9,761 bases of DNA from an uncultured Anaerococcus sp. (GTDB taxonomy: Bacteria > Bacillota > Clostridia > Tissierellales > Peptoniphilaceae). Under the pieces are notes generated by a model that saw nothing but the letters and a program-made list of their open reading frames with translations, ran no database searches and had not been told where the DNA came from. A program made the position numbers and the translations under genes. Shown here piece after piece: positions 1-7,204 of this stretch. The DNA lies in contig CABQOK010000035.1 of assembly GCA_902465755.1 (NCBI GenBank), positions 1-9,761 on the forward strand, read 5' to 3'. Every line of letters begins with the position of its first letter. The first letter of the stretch is position 1.

Positions 1-56
1 GAGAAGAAGTAGAAAACCTAGTAGGCGGAGACGCATCTGGTAGGGTTCAAAGATAA
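1..56 (+). CDS. C-terminal end of an unrecognised protein (partial)
   Basis: The frame starting at base 3 reads EEVENLVGGDASGRVQR and then TAA at 54-56. The two other plus-strand frames stop earlier, at TAG 10-12 and TAG 41-43. An intrinsic terminator follows within about 10 bases, which is what one expects at the end of a real gene. Seventeen residues are too few to assign a family, so no function is proposed. It is transcribed in the same direction as the operon downstream but is separated from it by the terminator. Confidence 0.55.
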   Translation, partial: EEVENLVGGDASGRVQR

Positions 57-61
57 GAAAG

Positions 62-108
62 AAAAAATATCTTTAGGGAGGATACTCCCTTCCTAAAGAT
101 TATTTTTT
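62..108 (+). terminator. Intrinsic (rho-independent) terminator
   Basis: ATCTTTAGG (69-77) pairs perfectly with CCTAAAGAT (92-100). An inner GAG/CTC pairing closes a GATA tetraloop, with a small bulge on the 3' side. The stem is followed by TATTTTTT. A-rich sequence before the stem (AAAAAATA, 62-69) can pair with this T-tract, so the element could also work on the opposite strand. It ends the upstream gene and insulates the operon beginning at 162. Confidence 0.85.
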
Positions 109-115
109 AACAAAA

Positions 116-131
116 TGGAAAACGATTATCA
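116..131. promoter_or_regulatory. Candidate LacI/CcpA-family operator upstream of the operon
   Basis: TGGAAAACGATTATCA is an imperfect dyad centred on CG (123/124) with the symmetric pattern TG..AA.CG.TT..CA. This resembles operators of the LacI/CcpA regulator family, although it fits the 14-base catabolite-responsive element consensus poorly. It lies 30 bases before the start codon at 162, in the only leader between the upstream terminator and the operon. I could not find a convincing -35/-10 pair next to it, so both its promoter and its regulator are unknown. Confidence 0.4.
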
Positions 132-150
132 ATAAAGAGTTAATAAATTT

Positions 151-156
151 AGGAGG
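151..156 (+). promoter_or_regulatory. Ribosome binding site deciding a GTG start
   Basis: AGGAGG lies 5 bases before GTG at 162. In this frame a stop (TAG, 150-152) lies just upstream, so no longer protein is possible. The perfect Shine-Dalgarno sequence and good spacing support GTG at 162 as the start codon. Confidence 0.85.
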
Positions 157-161
157 ATAAA

Positions 162-1331
162 GTGGCTGATAAAAAACTAAAATTTGGAATCATTGGATAC
201 GGAACAGAAGGATCAATGTATGGAAAGTTCATATCTGAAGGAATGGTTGAGAATGTAGAAGTAGTTGCAGTTTGTGATATTGATAAGGAAAAACTTGAAA
301 AAGCAAAAGAAGTTTTCCCAGAAGCAAAACTTTATGAAGACTACAAGGAAATGATTGATAACGGAGAGGTAGAAGGAATCGTAACATGCGTACCTCACTA
401 TCTTCACCCAGAAATGGCAATTTATGGCTTAACTCATGGGATAAATGTACTTAACGAAAAACCAGCTGGTGTTTATACAAAGCAAGTAAAAGAACTTAAC
501 GAAGTCGCAGAAAAATCTGACAAGGCTTATGCCCTATTCTTTAATCAGAGAACAAATCCACTATACAGAAAGCTAAAAGAAATCCTCGATTCAGGAGAAC
601 TTGGACCAATAAGAAGAACAAACTGGATCATCACAACATGGTGGAGACCAGATGCATACTACAAGCAATCTGACTGGAGAGCTACTTGGGGTGGCGAAGG
701 TGGAGGAGTTCTTGTAAACCAAGCACCACACCAATTAGACCTTATCCAATGGATGACTGGAGCACCTGATAGAGTATACTCAAACGTTCAATATGGTTAC
801 CAAAGAGATATAGTTGTAGATGATCAAGTACACTTTATTATGGAATATGACGATGGCAGGACTGGAGTTTTTGTAACCGGTACCAACGAAATAATCGGAA
901 CAGACAGACTAGAAATTGTATGTGACGGCGGAAAAATTGTTGTAGATGATTCTAAGAAGGCAACAATCTACAGACTCAAAGAAACAGAAAATGACCTAAA
1001 CGCTAGAATGACAATAGATGATGTGAAGATGCTCTTTGCAGGTCAAATGAAGATGGATGATTTATTTGAAACAGAAGTCATAGAAGAAAACTCTGTTTGG
1101 GGAGGCCAACACTGTGAAGTATTAAGAAACTTTGCGGCTCACATTCTTGATGGAGAAGAACTTCTTGCAAATGGTGCAGAAGGAATCAATGGAGTAAGAC
1201 TTGCTAACGCAGTACACCTTTCAAGCTGGTTAGGTAAGCCTGTATCAGTTAAGGACTTTGACGATGATCTTTATCTAGAGCTTCTCAACGAAAAAATCAA
1301 AGAAGAAGGAAAATTCGAAGAAAGAAAGTAG
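162..1331 (+). CDS. Gfo/Idh/MocA-family oxidoreductase (first of three)
   Basis: This is a 389-residue cytoplasmic NAD(P)-dependent sugar or cyclitol dehydrogenase. The N-terminal Rossmann fold carries G-Y-G-T-E-G (12-17) and an acidic residue at the end of the second strand (VCDID, about 37-41), which favours NAD. The family's EKP motif is intact at 99-101, with Lys100 as the expected catalytic lysine. The C-terminal domain has GGVLVNQAPHQLD (181-193), whose His190 and Asp193 match the family active-site motif. The segment WWRPDAYYKQSDWRATW (160-176) before it resembles dehydrogenases acting on glycosides or uncommon sugars. It shares several blocks with the next gene (VPHYLHPE versus LPHYLHAE; DYKEMI in both), so the two are probably paralogues. 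It starts with GTG and is first in a six-gene operon. The family call is firm. The substrate is unknown; oxidation of a sugar hydroxyl to a keto-sugar is inference. Confidence 0.93.
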   Translation: MADKKLKFGIIGYGTEGSMYGKFISEGMVENVEVVAVCDIDKEKLEKAKEVFPEAKLYEDYKEMIDNGEVEGIVTCVPHYLHPEMAIYGLTHGINVLNEKPAGVYTKQVKELNEVAEKSDKAYALFFNQRTNPLYRKLKEILDSGELGPIRRTNWIITTWWRPDAYYKQSDWRATWGGEGGGVLVNQAPHQLDLIQWMTGAPDRVYSNVQYGYQRDIVVDDQVHFIMEYDDGRTGVFVTGTNEIIGTDRLEIVCDGGKIVVDDSKKATIYRLKETENDLNARMTIDDVKMLFAGQMKMDDLFETEVIEENSVWGGQHCEVLRNFAAHILDGEELLANGAEGINGVRLANAVHLSSWLGKPVSVKDFDDDLYLELLNEKIKEEGKFEERK

Positions 1332-1337
1332 GATTTT

Positions 1338-2363
1338 ATGCTAAAAGTTGGAGTTATTGGACTTGGAACAGTTTCACCTATCCACTTGCTTTCAATAAAC
1401 AATTCTCCCTATGCCAAGCTTGTTGCAGTATGTGATATAAACAATAATAGGGCTAAGGAGAAATGCGAACAAACTCATTGTGAAATTATTCCTTCATATA
1501 CTGATTATAAGGAAATGATAGAAAAGGAAGATTTGGATGTAGTTCACATCACTCTTCCTCACTATCTTCACGCAGAAGTTTCAAAATATGCCCTATCCAA
1601 GGGACTCAATGTATTTTGTGAAAAACCCGTGGATATAAGCTACGAAAAAACCAAGGACTTATATGATTTCTACCAAGCTTATAAGGGAAAACAAAAACTC
1701 GGGATCTGTTTTCAAAATAGATACAACAAGTCAGTAGTAAGACTTAAGGAAATATTAGAAGAAAATAAGGAAGAAGTCTTTGCTGTAAAGGGACTTGTAA
1801 CTTGGTATAGGAATATGGATTATTACAAACAAGCTCCATGGAGAGGAACTCTCAAAGAAGCAGGAGCTGGAGTTATAATAAATCAAGCCATCCATACCCT
1901 AGACCTAATGGCCTATGTCACAGGAAAAGATTGGAAGAGCCTTACAGCTACCATGTCTAAGTTAATGAATAAGGAAGTTGAGGTAGAAGATACTGCCAAC
2001 GCCTTTATCAAATATGAAGATGGAGTAAATGGACTTTTCATAGCGACTAATGCCTATTCGATTACAGATTCAATAGAATTACAAGTTATAAGTAAAAATG
2101 AAAAATACACTATCAAAGAAAATAGGCTCTTTAATCGAAATCTAGAATGTTTGGCGGAAGATGAGAAAAGCGATGCCACCAAGGATTATTATGGGGCAGG
2201 ACATGAGACCTTAATTAATAAATTCTACAAGGCTATAATAGACGGTACAGATGACTATTGTGACCTAGCAGATGCTATGGAAACAATGGAGATTATTCAA
2301 GCCATAATAGATTCATCAAGTGAAAATAAAGAAGTGAAAAAAGAGGAGATTATCAATGACTAA
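1338..2363 (+). CDS. Gfo/Idh/MocA-family oxidoreductase (second of three)
   Basis: This is a 341-residue NAD(P)-dependent dehydrogenase of usual length for the family. The N-terminal nucleotide-binding strand is VGVIGLGTVS (4-13), followed by an acidic residue in AVCDIN (30-35). EKP is present at 95-97 (Lys96), and GAGVIINQAIHTLD (176-189) holds the catalytic-type His186 and Asp189. YRNMDYYKQAPWRGT (157-171) parallels the equivalent block of the preceding gene, so the two probably bind related substrates. The gap to the preceding stop is 6 bases, and a weak purine-rich ribosome binding site overlaps that stop. Its own 3' end overlaps the start of the next gene by 8 bases. The C-terminal 15 residues are charged and lysine/glutamate-rich, probably a flexible tail. 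A partner role, such as oxidising or reducing an intermediate produced next to the first enzyme, is inference. Confidence 0.92.
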   Translation: MLKVGVIGLGTVSPIHLLSINNSPYAKLVAVCDINNNRAKEKCEQTHCEIIPSYTDYKEMIEKEDLDVVHITLPHYLHAEVSKYALSKGLNVFCEKPVDISYEKTKDLYDFYQAYKGKQKLGICFQNRYNKSVVRLKEILEENKEEVFAVKGLVTWYRNMDYYKQAPWRGTLKEAGAGVIINQAIHTLDLMAYVTGKDWKSLTATMSKLMNKEVEVEDTANAFIKYEDGVNGLFIATNAYSITDSIELQVISKNEKYTIKENRLFNRNLECLAEDEKSDATKDYYGAGHETLINKFYKAIIDGTDDYCDLADAMETMEIIQAIIDSSSENKEVKKEEIIND

Positions 2364-3209
2364 AATAGGAGTACAAGCTTCAACAGTAGTAGATTCATTC
2401 AAGGAAATAGGACCTTACGAACTTTCAAGAAACTTTCAGAAATAGGATATAAATCTGTAGAAGTGTCTCAAGTAGAAACTAGTAAGGAAAATATCGACCA
2501 AATCATAAAAGCATGCAAAGATTTCGATATGGAAGTTGCCGCAATGTCAGCAGCCCTTGAATCAATGTTTCCTGGTCAAGAAAGTCTTGAAACAGATTAT
2601 GCCAAGATAGTAGCAGATTGTAAGGCAGTAGATACAGACCTACTTAGAATCGGTATGCTCCCATTTGACAAAATGGCGAATCTTGATAAGGCTATTGAAT
2701 TTGCTAAAAAAGCGAATGAATATGCTTTAAAACTTAAGGAAGATGGAATCAAACTCTATTATCATAACCACCATATCGAATTTGTAAAATACGATGGAAA
2801 ATACCTTCTTGACATAATAAGTGAGAATGCTCCAGAACTCGGCTTTGAGCTAGATGTTCACTGGGTACAAAAGGGTGGAGAAAATCCAGTAAATATCCTT
2901 AAAAAATACTCAGGAAAGGTAGAACTTGTTCACTTAAAGGATTATGAAGTTATGCCTTTGACAATGGATGATCTAAAACTTATGCAAGAAGACCAAGCTG
3001 CCTTTAGAACTGCCTTCGACAATAGGGCAAGGTTTGCCCCACTAGGCCAAGGCTCATTACCACTTAAGGAATGTGCAGACCAAGCCATAGAGTCTGGTTG
3101 CAGATACTTACTGGTAGAACAAGACTTATCTTACGGCAGAGATCCTTTCGAAGAGTTAAAAATATCTTACGATTGGCTCGTAGATAATGGATATGGAGAT
3201 TTATTCTAA
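2356..3209 (+). pseudogene. TIM-barrel sugar isomerase/epimerase with a one-base frameshift
   Basis: ATG at 2356 follows a good ribosome binding site (GAGGAG, 2343-2348) and overlaps the previous gene. It reads MTKIGVQASTVVDSFKEIGPYE and then runs into TAG at 2443-2445. The other half continues in the frame of 2421 as TFKKLSEIGYKSVEV and stays open to TAA at 3207-3209. One missing base around 2419-2421 (GAAC where GAAAC would restore the frame) explains everything; the repaired protein would have 284 residues, normal for the xylose isomerase-like TIM-barrel family. In repaired numbering, visible metal and active-site motifs are HNHHIEF (137-143), ELDVHW (Asp167, His169), VHLKD (His193) and LVEQD (Glu255). 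The family includes inosose dehydratases, ketose epimerases and the DgpC-type deglycosylation subunit. As written, only a 248-residue form from GTG at 2463, lacking the first barrel strand, could be made, and no clear ribosome binding site precedes it. This is either a real lesion or a sequencing error. Confidence 0.85.
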
Positions 3210-4288
3210 TGACTATTAACAAGAAGGATGGAATGAACTATGCACCTAAGGGCTCTGCTAATAAAGTAGTTGGTCCTGGCGAATTTAAGGTCGGAGTAGG
3301 AGCCCTAGACCATGGGCATATCTATGGCATGTGCAACGGTCTTAAGGAAGCTGGTGCAGAGATAGTTTATGTCTATGATAAAGACCCTAAAAAAATCGAA
3401 GAATTTCAAGAGAAATTTCCAGAAGCCAAAGCTGTAAATTCAGTAGATGAAATCTTAAATGACCCTGAGATAAAGATGCTTGCGGCAGCAGCAATCCCAA
3501 ATCTAAGATCAGCCTTAGGTAACAAGGCTATGAAAGCCGGAAAGGATTATTTTACTGACAAAACTGGCTTTACTAGCCTAGATCAGCTAGAAGAGACGAA
3601 AAAAGTTGTAGAAGAGACTGGAAGAAGATATTTTGTTTACTTTTCAGAAAGACTCCATGTTGAAGGAGCAATATTTGCTGGAAAGCTTATTGAAGAAGGA
3701 AGAATCGGAAGAGTCATCCAAGTAACAGGCTTTGGACCTCACAGTCTCAACAAGGAAAGTAGACCAGACTGGTTTTTCAAAAAAGATCAATATGGCGGAA
3801 TTTTGACAGATATAGGAAGCCATCAAATAGAGCAATTCCTATATTACACAGGAAACAAAGACGCCAAAGTCCTTCACAGCAAGGTCGCAAACTACGACAA
3901 TTCTGACACACCAGAGCTAGAAGATTATGGTGATGCTACCCTTGTTGGAGAAAATGGAGCAACATTCTTCTACAAGGTGCATTGGTTCTCACCAAAAGGT
4001 CTTTCAACATGGGGTGATGGTAGAACATTTATAACAGGTACTAAGGGTTCAATCGAAGTAAGAAAATATACCAATGTTGCAACGAATGCTACAGGCGATC
4101 ATGTATTTTTGGTAGATGAAAATGGAGAAGAACATTTTGAAGTAAATGGCAAAGTAGGATTTCCATTTTTCGGAGAGATGATACTCGATTGTATCAATGG
4201 CACAGAAAACGCAATGACACAAGAACATATATTCAAGGCACAAGAGCTATGCTTAAAATGCCAAGAAGAAGCTATAGTAATAGATTAA
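3209..4288 (+). CDS. Divergent Gfo/Idh/MocA-family oxidoreductase (third of three)
   Basis: This is a 359-residue Rossmann-fold oxidoreductase. The nucleotide-binding turn is unusual, GVGALDHGHIYGM (29-41), with Asp-His-Gly-His where most relatives have a plain GxGxxG. The EKP position reads TDKTG (116-120), keeping Lys118 but losing the Glu and Pro. YGGILTDIGSHQIEQF (195-210) keeps the Asp201/His205 active-site motif. It is clearly a different subgroup from the two upstream enzymes. The stop of the preceding gene and ATG at 3209 share TAATG, which suggests translational coupling, with GGAG at 3195-3198. A second in-frame ATG at 3233 (residue 9, MNYAPKG) has AAGGA four bases upstream and may be the true start. 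The long N-terminal leader before the Rossmann fold (about 26 residues from the first ATG) is unusual. The substrate is unknown; a keto-sugar reductase or dehydrogenase is plausible. Confidence 0.9.
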   Translation: MTINKKDGMNYAPKGSANKVVGPGEFKVGVGALDHGHIYGMCNGLKEAGAEIVYVYDKDPKKIEEFQEKFPEAKAVNSVDEILNDPEIKMLAAAAIPNLRSALGNKAMKAGKDYFTDKTGFTSLDQLEETKKVVEETGRRYFVYFSERLHVEGAIFAGKLIEEGRIGRVIQVTGFGPHSLNKESRPDWFFKKDQYGGILTDIGSHQIEQFLYYTGNKDAKVLHSKVANYDNSDTPELEDYGDATLVGENGATFFYKVHWFSPKGLSTWGDGRTFITGTKGSIEVRKYTNVATNATGDHVFLVDENGEEHFEVNGKVGFPFFGEMILDCINGTENAMTQEHIFKAQELCLKCQEEAIVID

Positions 4289-4303
4289 ATTAGAGAGAGA
4301 AAA

Positions 4304-5692
4304 ATGCAAAAAAATGTAAAGCCTTTTGGCATAAGAGATAAATTAGGCTACATGTTTGGTGATTTGGGCAATGGTTTCTCCTTTGCCCTATCATCAGTAT
4401 TCTTTATGAAATTCTACACTGACGTTATGGGAGTTAGCCCAGCCAGTGTAGGTCTCATGATGCTATTAGCAAAAATAATAGATGCCTTTACCGATGTTGG
4501 TATGGGCCAAATAGTCGATAGAACACCACCAACTAAGGATGGAAAGTTCCTTCCTTGGATTAGAAGAATAGCAGGACCAGTTGCCCTTGCAAGTTTTCTC
4601 CTATATCCTACATATTTCAAAGATATGTCTATGGCCTTTAAGATGGTATGGATGTACGGAACATACATACTTTGGGGATCTATTGCATATACTGCCATAA
4701 ATATTCCTTATGGATCAATGGCATCAGCAGTTTCAGAAAACCCTGACCATAGAACCCACCTTTCTACATGGAGAACAATAGGTAGCCAAGCTGGAAACTT
4801 CATTATAGCTGTAATTGGACCTATGTTTGTTTACTATACTGATCAAAATGGACATGAAATCCTTTCAGGAAACAAGATGACAATATTTGCTCTTGTTTGT
4901 TCAATACTTGCAATTATAACCTACATGCTATGTTTTAAGCTAACAACTGAAAGAGTAAAGATACCAAGGAGCGAGGAGAAATTTTCTTTCTTAGAGACTT
5001 TCAAAGTAATGTTTTCATCACGTGCTCTAATAGGATTGATACTTGCATCGCTATTTTTCCTATTATCAGTAATGGCAGTAAGCGGGATGAACTCATACCT
5101 ATATCCAAACTACTTTCAAAATGTTAAGGCTATGAGTTTTGTAGGAACAAGTCAAATGGTGATAACCTTGCTTATGGCGACAGTTGTACCAAAGCTTTCA
5201 GCTAAATTCGGAAAGAAAGAGGTAACGGTATTTGGCTTAAGCTTATCAGCGATAAGCTATTTGATAGCTTACTTCTTGCAAACATCAAATGTTAAGACTT
5301 TTATATTTTTTGTGATACTTTTCCAAATAGGAACTGCCTTCCAAGGAATAACAAGTTGGGCAATGATCATAGATGTAATAGATGATCTTGAAGTAAGTAA
5401 GGGTAGAAGAGATGACGGAGCAATCTATGGTGCCTTCTCATTTTCGAGAAAGCTAGGTCAAGCGGCCGCATCTGGTCTTACAGGATTTTTATTGACAGCT
5501 ATAAATTATAGTGTAGAGAGTAAATTTGACCCACAAGTAACAGCAGGAATATATAATATTTCGACCTTGCTTCCAGCAGTTACTCTTATTCTAGCTACTC
5601 TAGCATACCTAGTGATATATCCACTAAATAGACAAAAAGTATATGATAATGCTAAATATTTACACGAAAAAAGATTAAAAACAGGAGAATAA
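4304..5692 (+). CDS. GPH-family sugar:cation symporter (first of a tandem pair)
   Basis: This is a 462-residue integral membrane protein with about twelve hydrophobic segments, in the glycoside-pentoside-hexuronide:cation symporter family (the MelB group of the major facilitator superfamily). Family signatures are the acidic IIDAFTDVGMGQIVDRT block (58-74) with Asp60 and Asp64 in the region used for cation coupling in MelB, NIPYGSMASAV (133-143), and the cytoplasmic loop DVIDDLEVSKGRRDDG (357-372). It would import a glycoside, oligosaccharide or sugar derivative with Na+ or H+. It begins 15 bases after the third oxidoreductase, with a purine-rich GAGAGAG upstream of the ATG, so it belongs to the same transcript. 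The next gene is a paralogue with an almost identical first 16 residues. The family call is strong; the substrate cannot be read from the sequence. Confidence 0.93.
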   Translation: MQKNVKPFGIRDKLGYMFGDLGNGFSFALSSVFFMKFYTDVMGVSPASVGLMMLLAKIIDAFTDVGMGQIVDRTPPTKDGKFLPWIRRIAGPVALASFLLYPTYFKDMSMAFKMVWMYGTYILWGSIAYTAINIPYGSMASAVSENPDHRTHLSTWRTIGSQAGNFIIAVIGPMFVYYTDQNGHEILSGNKMTIFALVCSILAIITYMLCFKLTTERVKIPRSEEKFSFLETFKVMFSSRALIGLILASLFFLLSVMAVSGMNSYLYPNYFQNVKAMSFVGTSQMVITLLMATVVPKLSAKFGKKEVTVFGLSLSAISYLIAYFLQTSNVKTFIFFVILFQIGTAFQGITSWAMIIDVIDDLEVSKGRRDDGAIYGAFSFSRKLGQAAASGLTGFLLTAINYSVESKFDPQVTAGIYNISTLLPAVTLILATLAYLVIYPLNRQKVYDNAKYLHEKRLKTGE

Positions 5693-5693
5693 T

Positions 5694-7085
5694 ATGCAGA
5701 AAAATGTAAAGCCTTTTGGCATAAAAGATAAGATAGGTTATGCAGCAGGAGACGTTGCAAATAACTTCACCTTTACCCTTGTTAGTAGTTTTCTGATGAT
5801 ATTTTATACTAACGTATGGGGGATAGATCCAAAACTTGTAGGAGGATTATTCTTTCTTTCGAGAATAATTGATGCCTTCACAGATGTAGGAATGGGAACT
5901 ATTGTAGATAAGTTTCCAGGAAATAAAGACGGAAAGTTTAGACCATTTATAAAATGGGGAGCAATACCAGTAGCTATAGCAGGATTCTTGCTCTTCCAAT
6001 CAGGACTTAAAGATTTACCAATGGGAACAAAAATAGTGATAATGTATGCAACCTACATCCTTTGGGGATCACTTTGCTATACCTTTATTAACATTCCATA
6101 CGGATCAATGGCTTCAGCAATAACATCTGATGCAGATCAAAGAACAGAACTTTCAACATTTAGAACTCTAGGAGCAACAGTAGCAGGTCTTGTAATTGGA
6201 TTTGTTACTCCATATCTAATTTATCAGAAAGTTCCTGGTCAAGCTGATATCCTATTAGAAAATAGATTTCCGCTTGTAGCTGGAATCTACGGAATACTAG
6301 CTATTATTTCTTATTTTATTTGTTACTCCTTCTGTACTGAAAGAGTAGACATAGAAAGAGAATCAGCTGGTCCAAAAGAAAACGCCCTTAAGGGAATCGG
6401 TAATGTAATCAATAAAAGATCTCTCTTATCAATCATAGTAGTTTCTATATGCCTACTTCTTGGGATGCTTTTAGTTGGCTCAATGAATATCTATGTATAT
6501 TCCACCTACTTCCAAGATACAACTGGAATGGCTCTAGCTGGTCTTTGTGGTACAGTTCCAATGCTATTTACAGCTCCAATGGCTATGAAGCTTGGACAAA
6601 ATATAGGTAAGAAAGAAGCATCATCTATTGGACTAATAGGTGCAGGAATAACTTATTTCATACTTTTCATCTTAAAACTTGAAAATATGTACCTATTCCT
6701 AGCTGGAACTGTAATAGCTTATATCTTCCTAGGAATATTTAACACCCTAACTTGGGCCATGATTACAGACGTAATCGATGACTTGGAAATCAAAAATGGA
6801 GTAAGAGATGATGGAAAAGTTTACGCTATTTACTCATTTGCAAGAAAGTTAGGCCAAGCCTTTGCTGGAGGACTTGGTGGATTTGCAGTAGCTTCAGTAG
6901 GATATGTTGCAGGAGCTGCGACACAAACAGCAGAAGTTGCTCTGGGAATATATAATGTAGCGACACTAATACCAGCTATAGCCCTAGGACTTGGTGGATT
7001 AGTAGTGTTTTTAATCTATCCACTTGATAGAAAAACTGTAGAGAAAAACAATAACACTCTAGCAGAAAAGAGATCTCAATTATAA
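5694..7085 (+). CDS. GPH-family sugar:cation symporter (second of a tandem pair)
   Basis: This 463-residue membrane symporter is built like the preceding one. The signatures are IIDAFTDVGMGTIVDKF (58-74), NIPYGSMASAI (133-143) and DVIDDLEIKNGVRDDG (359-374), with about twelve transmembrane segments. One base separates it from the previous stop, and AGGAG at 5683-5687 sits inside the end of that gene, so translation is probably coupled. The first ten residues (MQKNVKPFGI) are the same in both proteins. The putative substrate-facing helices differ more, for example 280-345, so the pair is an old tandem duplication rather than a recent copy. The two may take up different but related sugars (inference). 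It is the last gene before the terminator at 7135-7162. Confidence 0.93.
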   Translation: MQKNVKPFGIKDKIGYAAGDVANNFTFTLVSSFLMIFYTNVWGIDPKLVGGLFFLSRIIDAFTDVGMGTIVDKFPGNKDGKFRPFIKWGAIPVAIAGFLLFQSGLKDLPMGTKIVIMYATYILWGSLCYTFINIPYGSMASAITSDADQRTELSTFRTLGATVAGLVIGFVTPYLIYQKVPGQADILLENRFPLVAGIYGILAIISYFICYSFCTERVDIERESAGPKENALKGIGNVINKRSLLSIIVVSICLLLGMLLVGSMNIYVYSTYFQDTTGMALAGLCGTVPMLFTAPMAMKLGQNIGKKEASSIGLIGAGITYFILFILKLENMYLFLAGTVIAYIFLGIFNTLTWAMITDVIDDLEIKNGVRDDGKVYAIYSFARKLGQAFAGGLGGFAVASVGYVAGAATQTAEVALGIYNVATLIPAIALGLGGLVVFLIYPLDRKTVEKNNNTLAEKRSQL

Positions 7086-7101
7086 TAACTTAAATTTTTA
7101 A

Positions 7102-7115
7102 TTAGCAAAAGCTAA
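7102..7115 (+). repeat. Small hairpin after the transporter pair
   Basis: TTAGC (7102-7106) and GCTAA (7111-7115) flank an AAAA loop. No T-tract follows it, so it is not a terminator by itself. It may act as a 3'-end stabilising or processing hairpin ahead of the terminator at 7135. The rest of the gap from 7086 to 7204 shows only that terminator and the ribosome binding site of the GH3 gene. Confidence 0.35.
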
Positions 7116-7134
7116 GAGCTAGAAATTAACGAAA

Positions 7135-7162
7135 GACCTCCAAGAAATTGGAGGTTATTTTT
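7135..7162 (+). terminator. Intrinsic terminator between transporter and GH3 gene
   Basis: ACCTCCAA (7136-7143) pairs perfectly with TTGGAGGT (7148-7155) around a GAAA tetraloop, followed by TATTTTT. No convincing promoter fits in the 42 bases between this element and the next start codon. The hydrolase gene is therefore either expressed by partial read-through or has a promoter that overlaps the terminator. Confidence 0.85.
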
Positions 7163-7193
7163 CCAATACCTTAGGGTAAATTTATAAGGAAAT

Positions 7194-7199
7194 AGGAGG
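7194..7199 (+). promoter_or_regulatory. Ribosome binding site of the GH3 gene
   Basis: A perfect AGGAGG lies five bases before ATG at 7205. With the EF-hand-like block close to the N-terminus it fixes this start. It is as strong as the site heading the operon at 151. Confidence 0.85.
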
Positions 7200-7204
7200 A
7201 AGAT

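Noticed and set aside
213..420. Overlapping reading frames on the minus strand inside the first oxidoreductase
   Set aside because: They lie fully inside a well-supported gene, have no ribosome binding site, and give low-complexity Phe/Leu-rich proteins.
2415..2450. Programmed ribosomal frameshifting in the TIM-barrel gene
   Set aside because: The junction TAC GAA CTT has no slippery heptamer and no evident downstream stimulator, and this enzyme family is not known to use frameshifting; a simple one-base deletion explains it better.
4414..4698. 94-residue minus-strand frame inside the first symporter
   Set aside because: It is a shadow of the real gene with no initiation signal and no recognisable domain; the same applies to the frames at 5506-5760, 3644-3835, 4049-4243 and 7325-7507.
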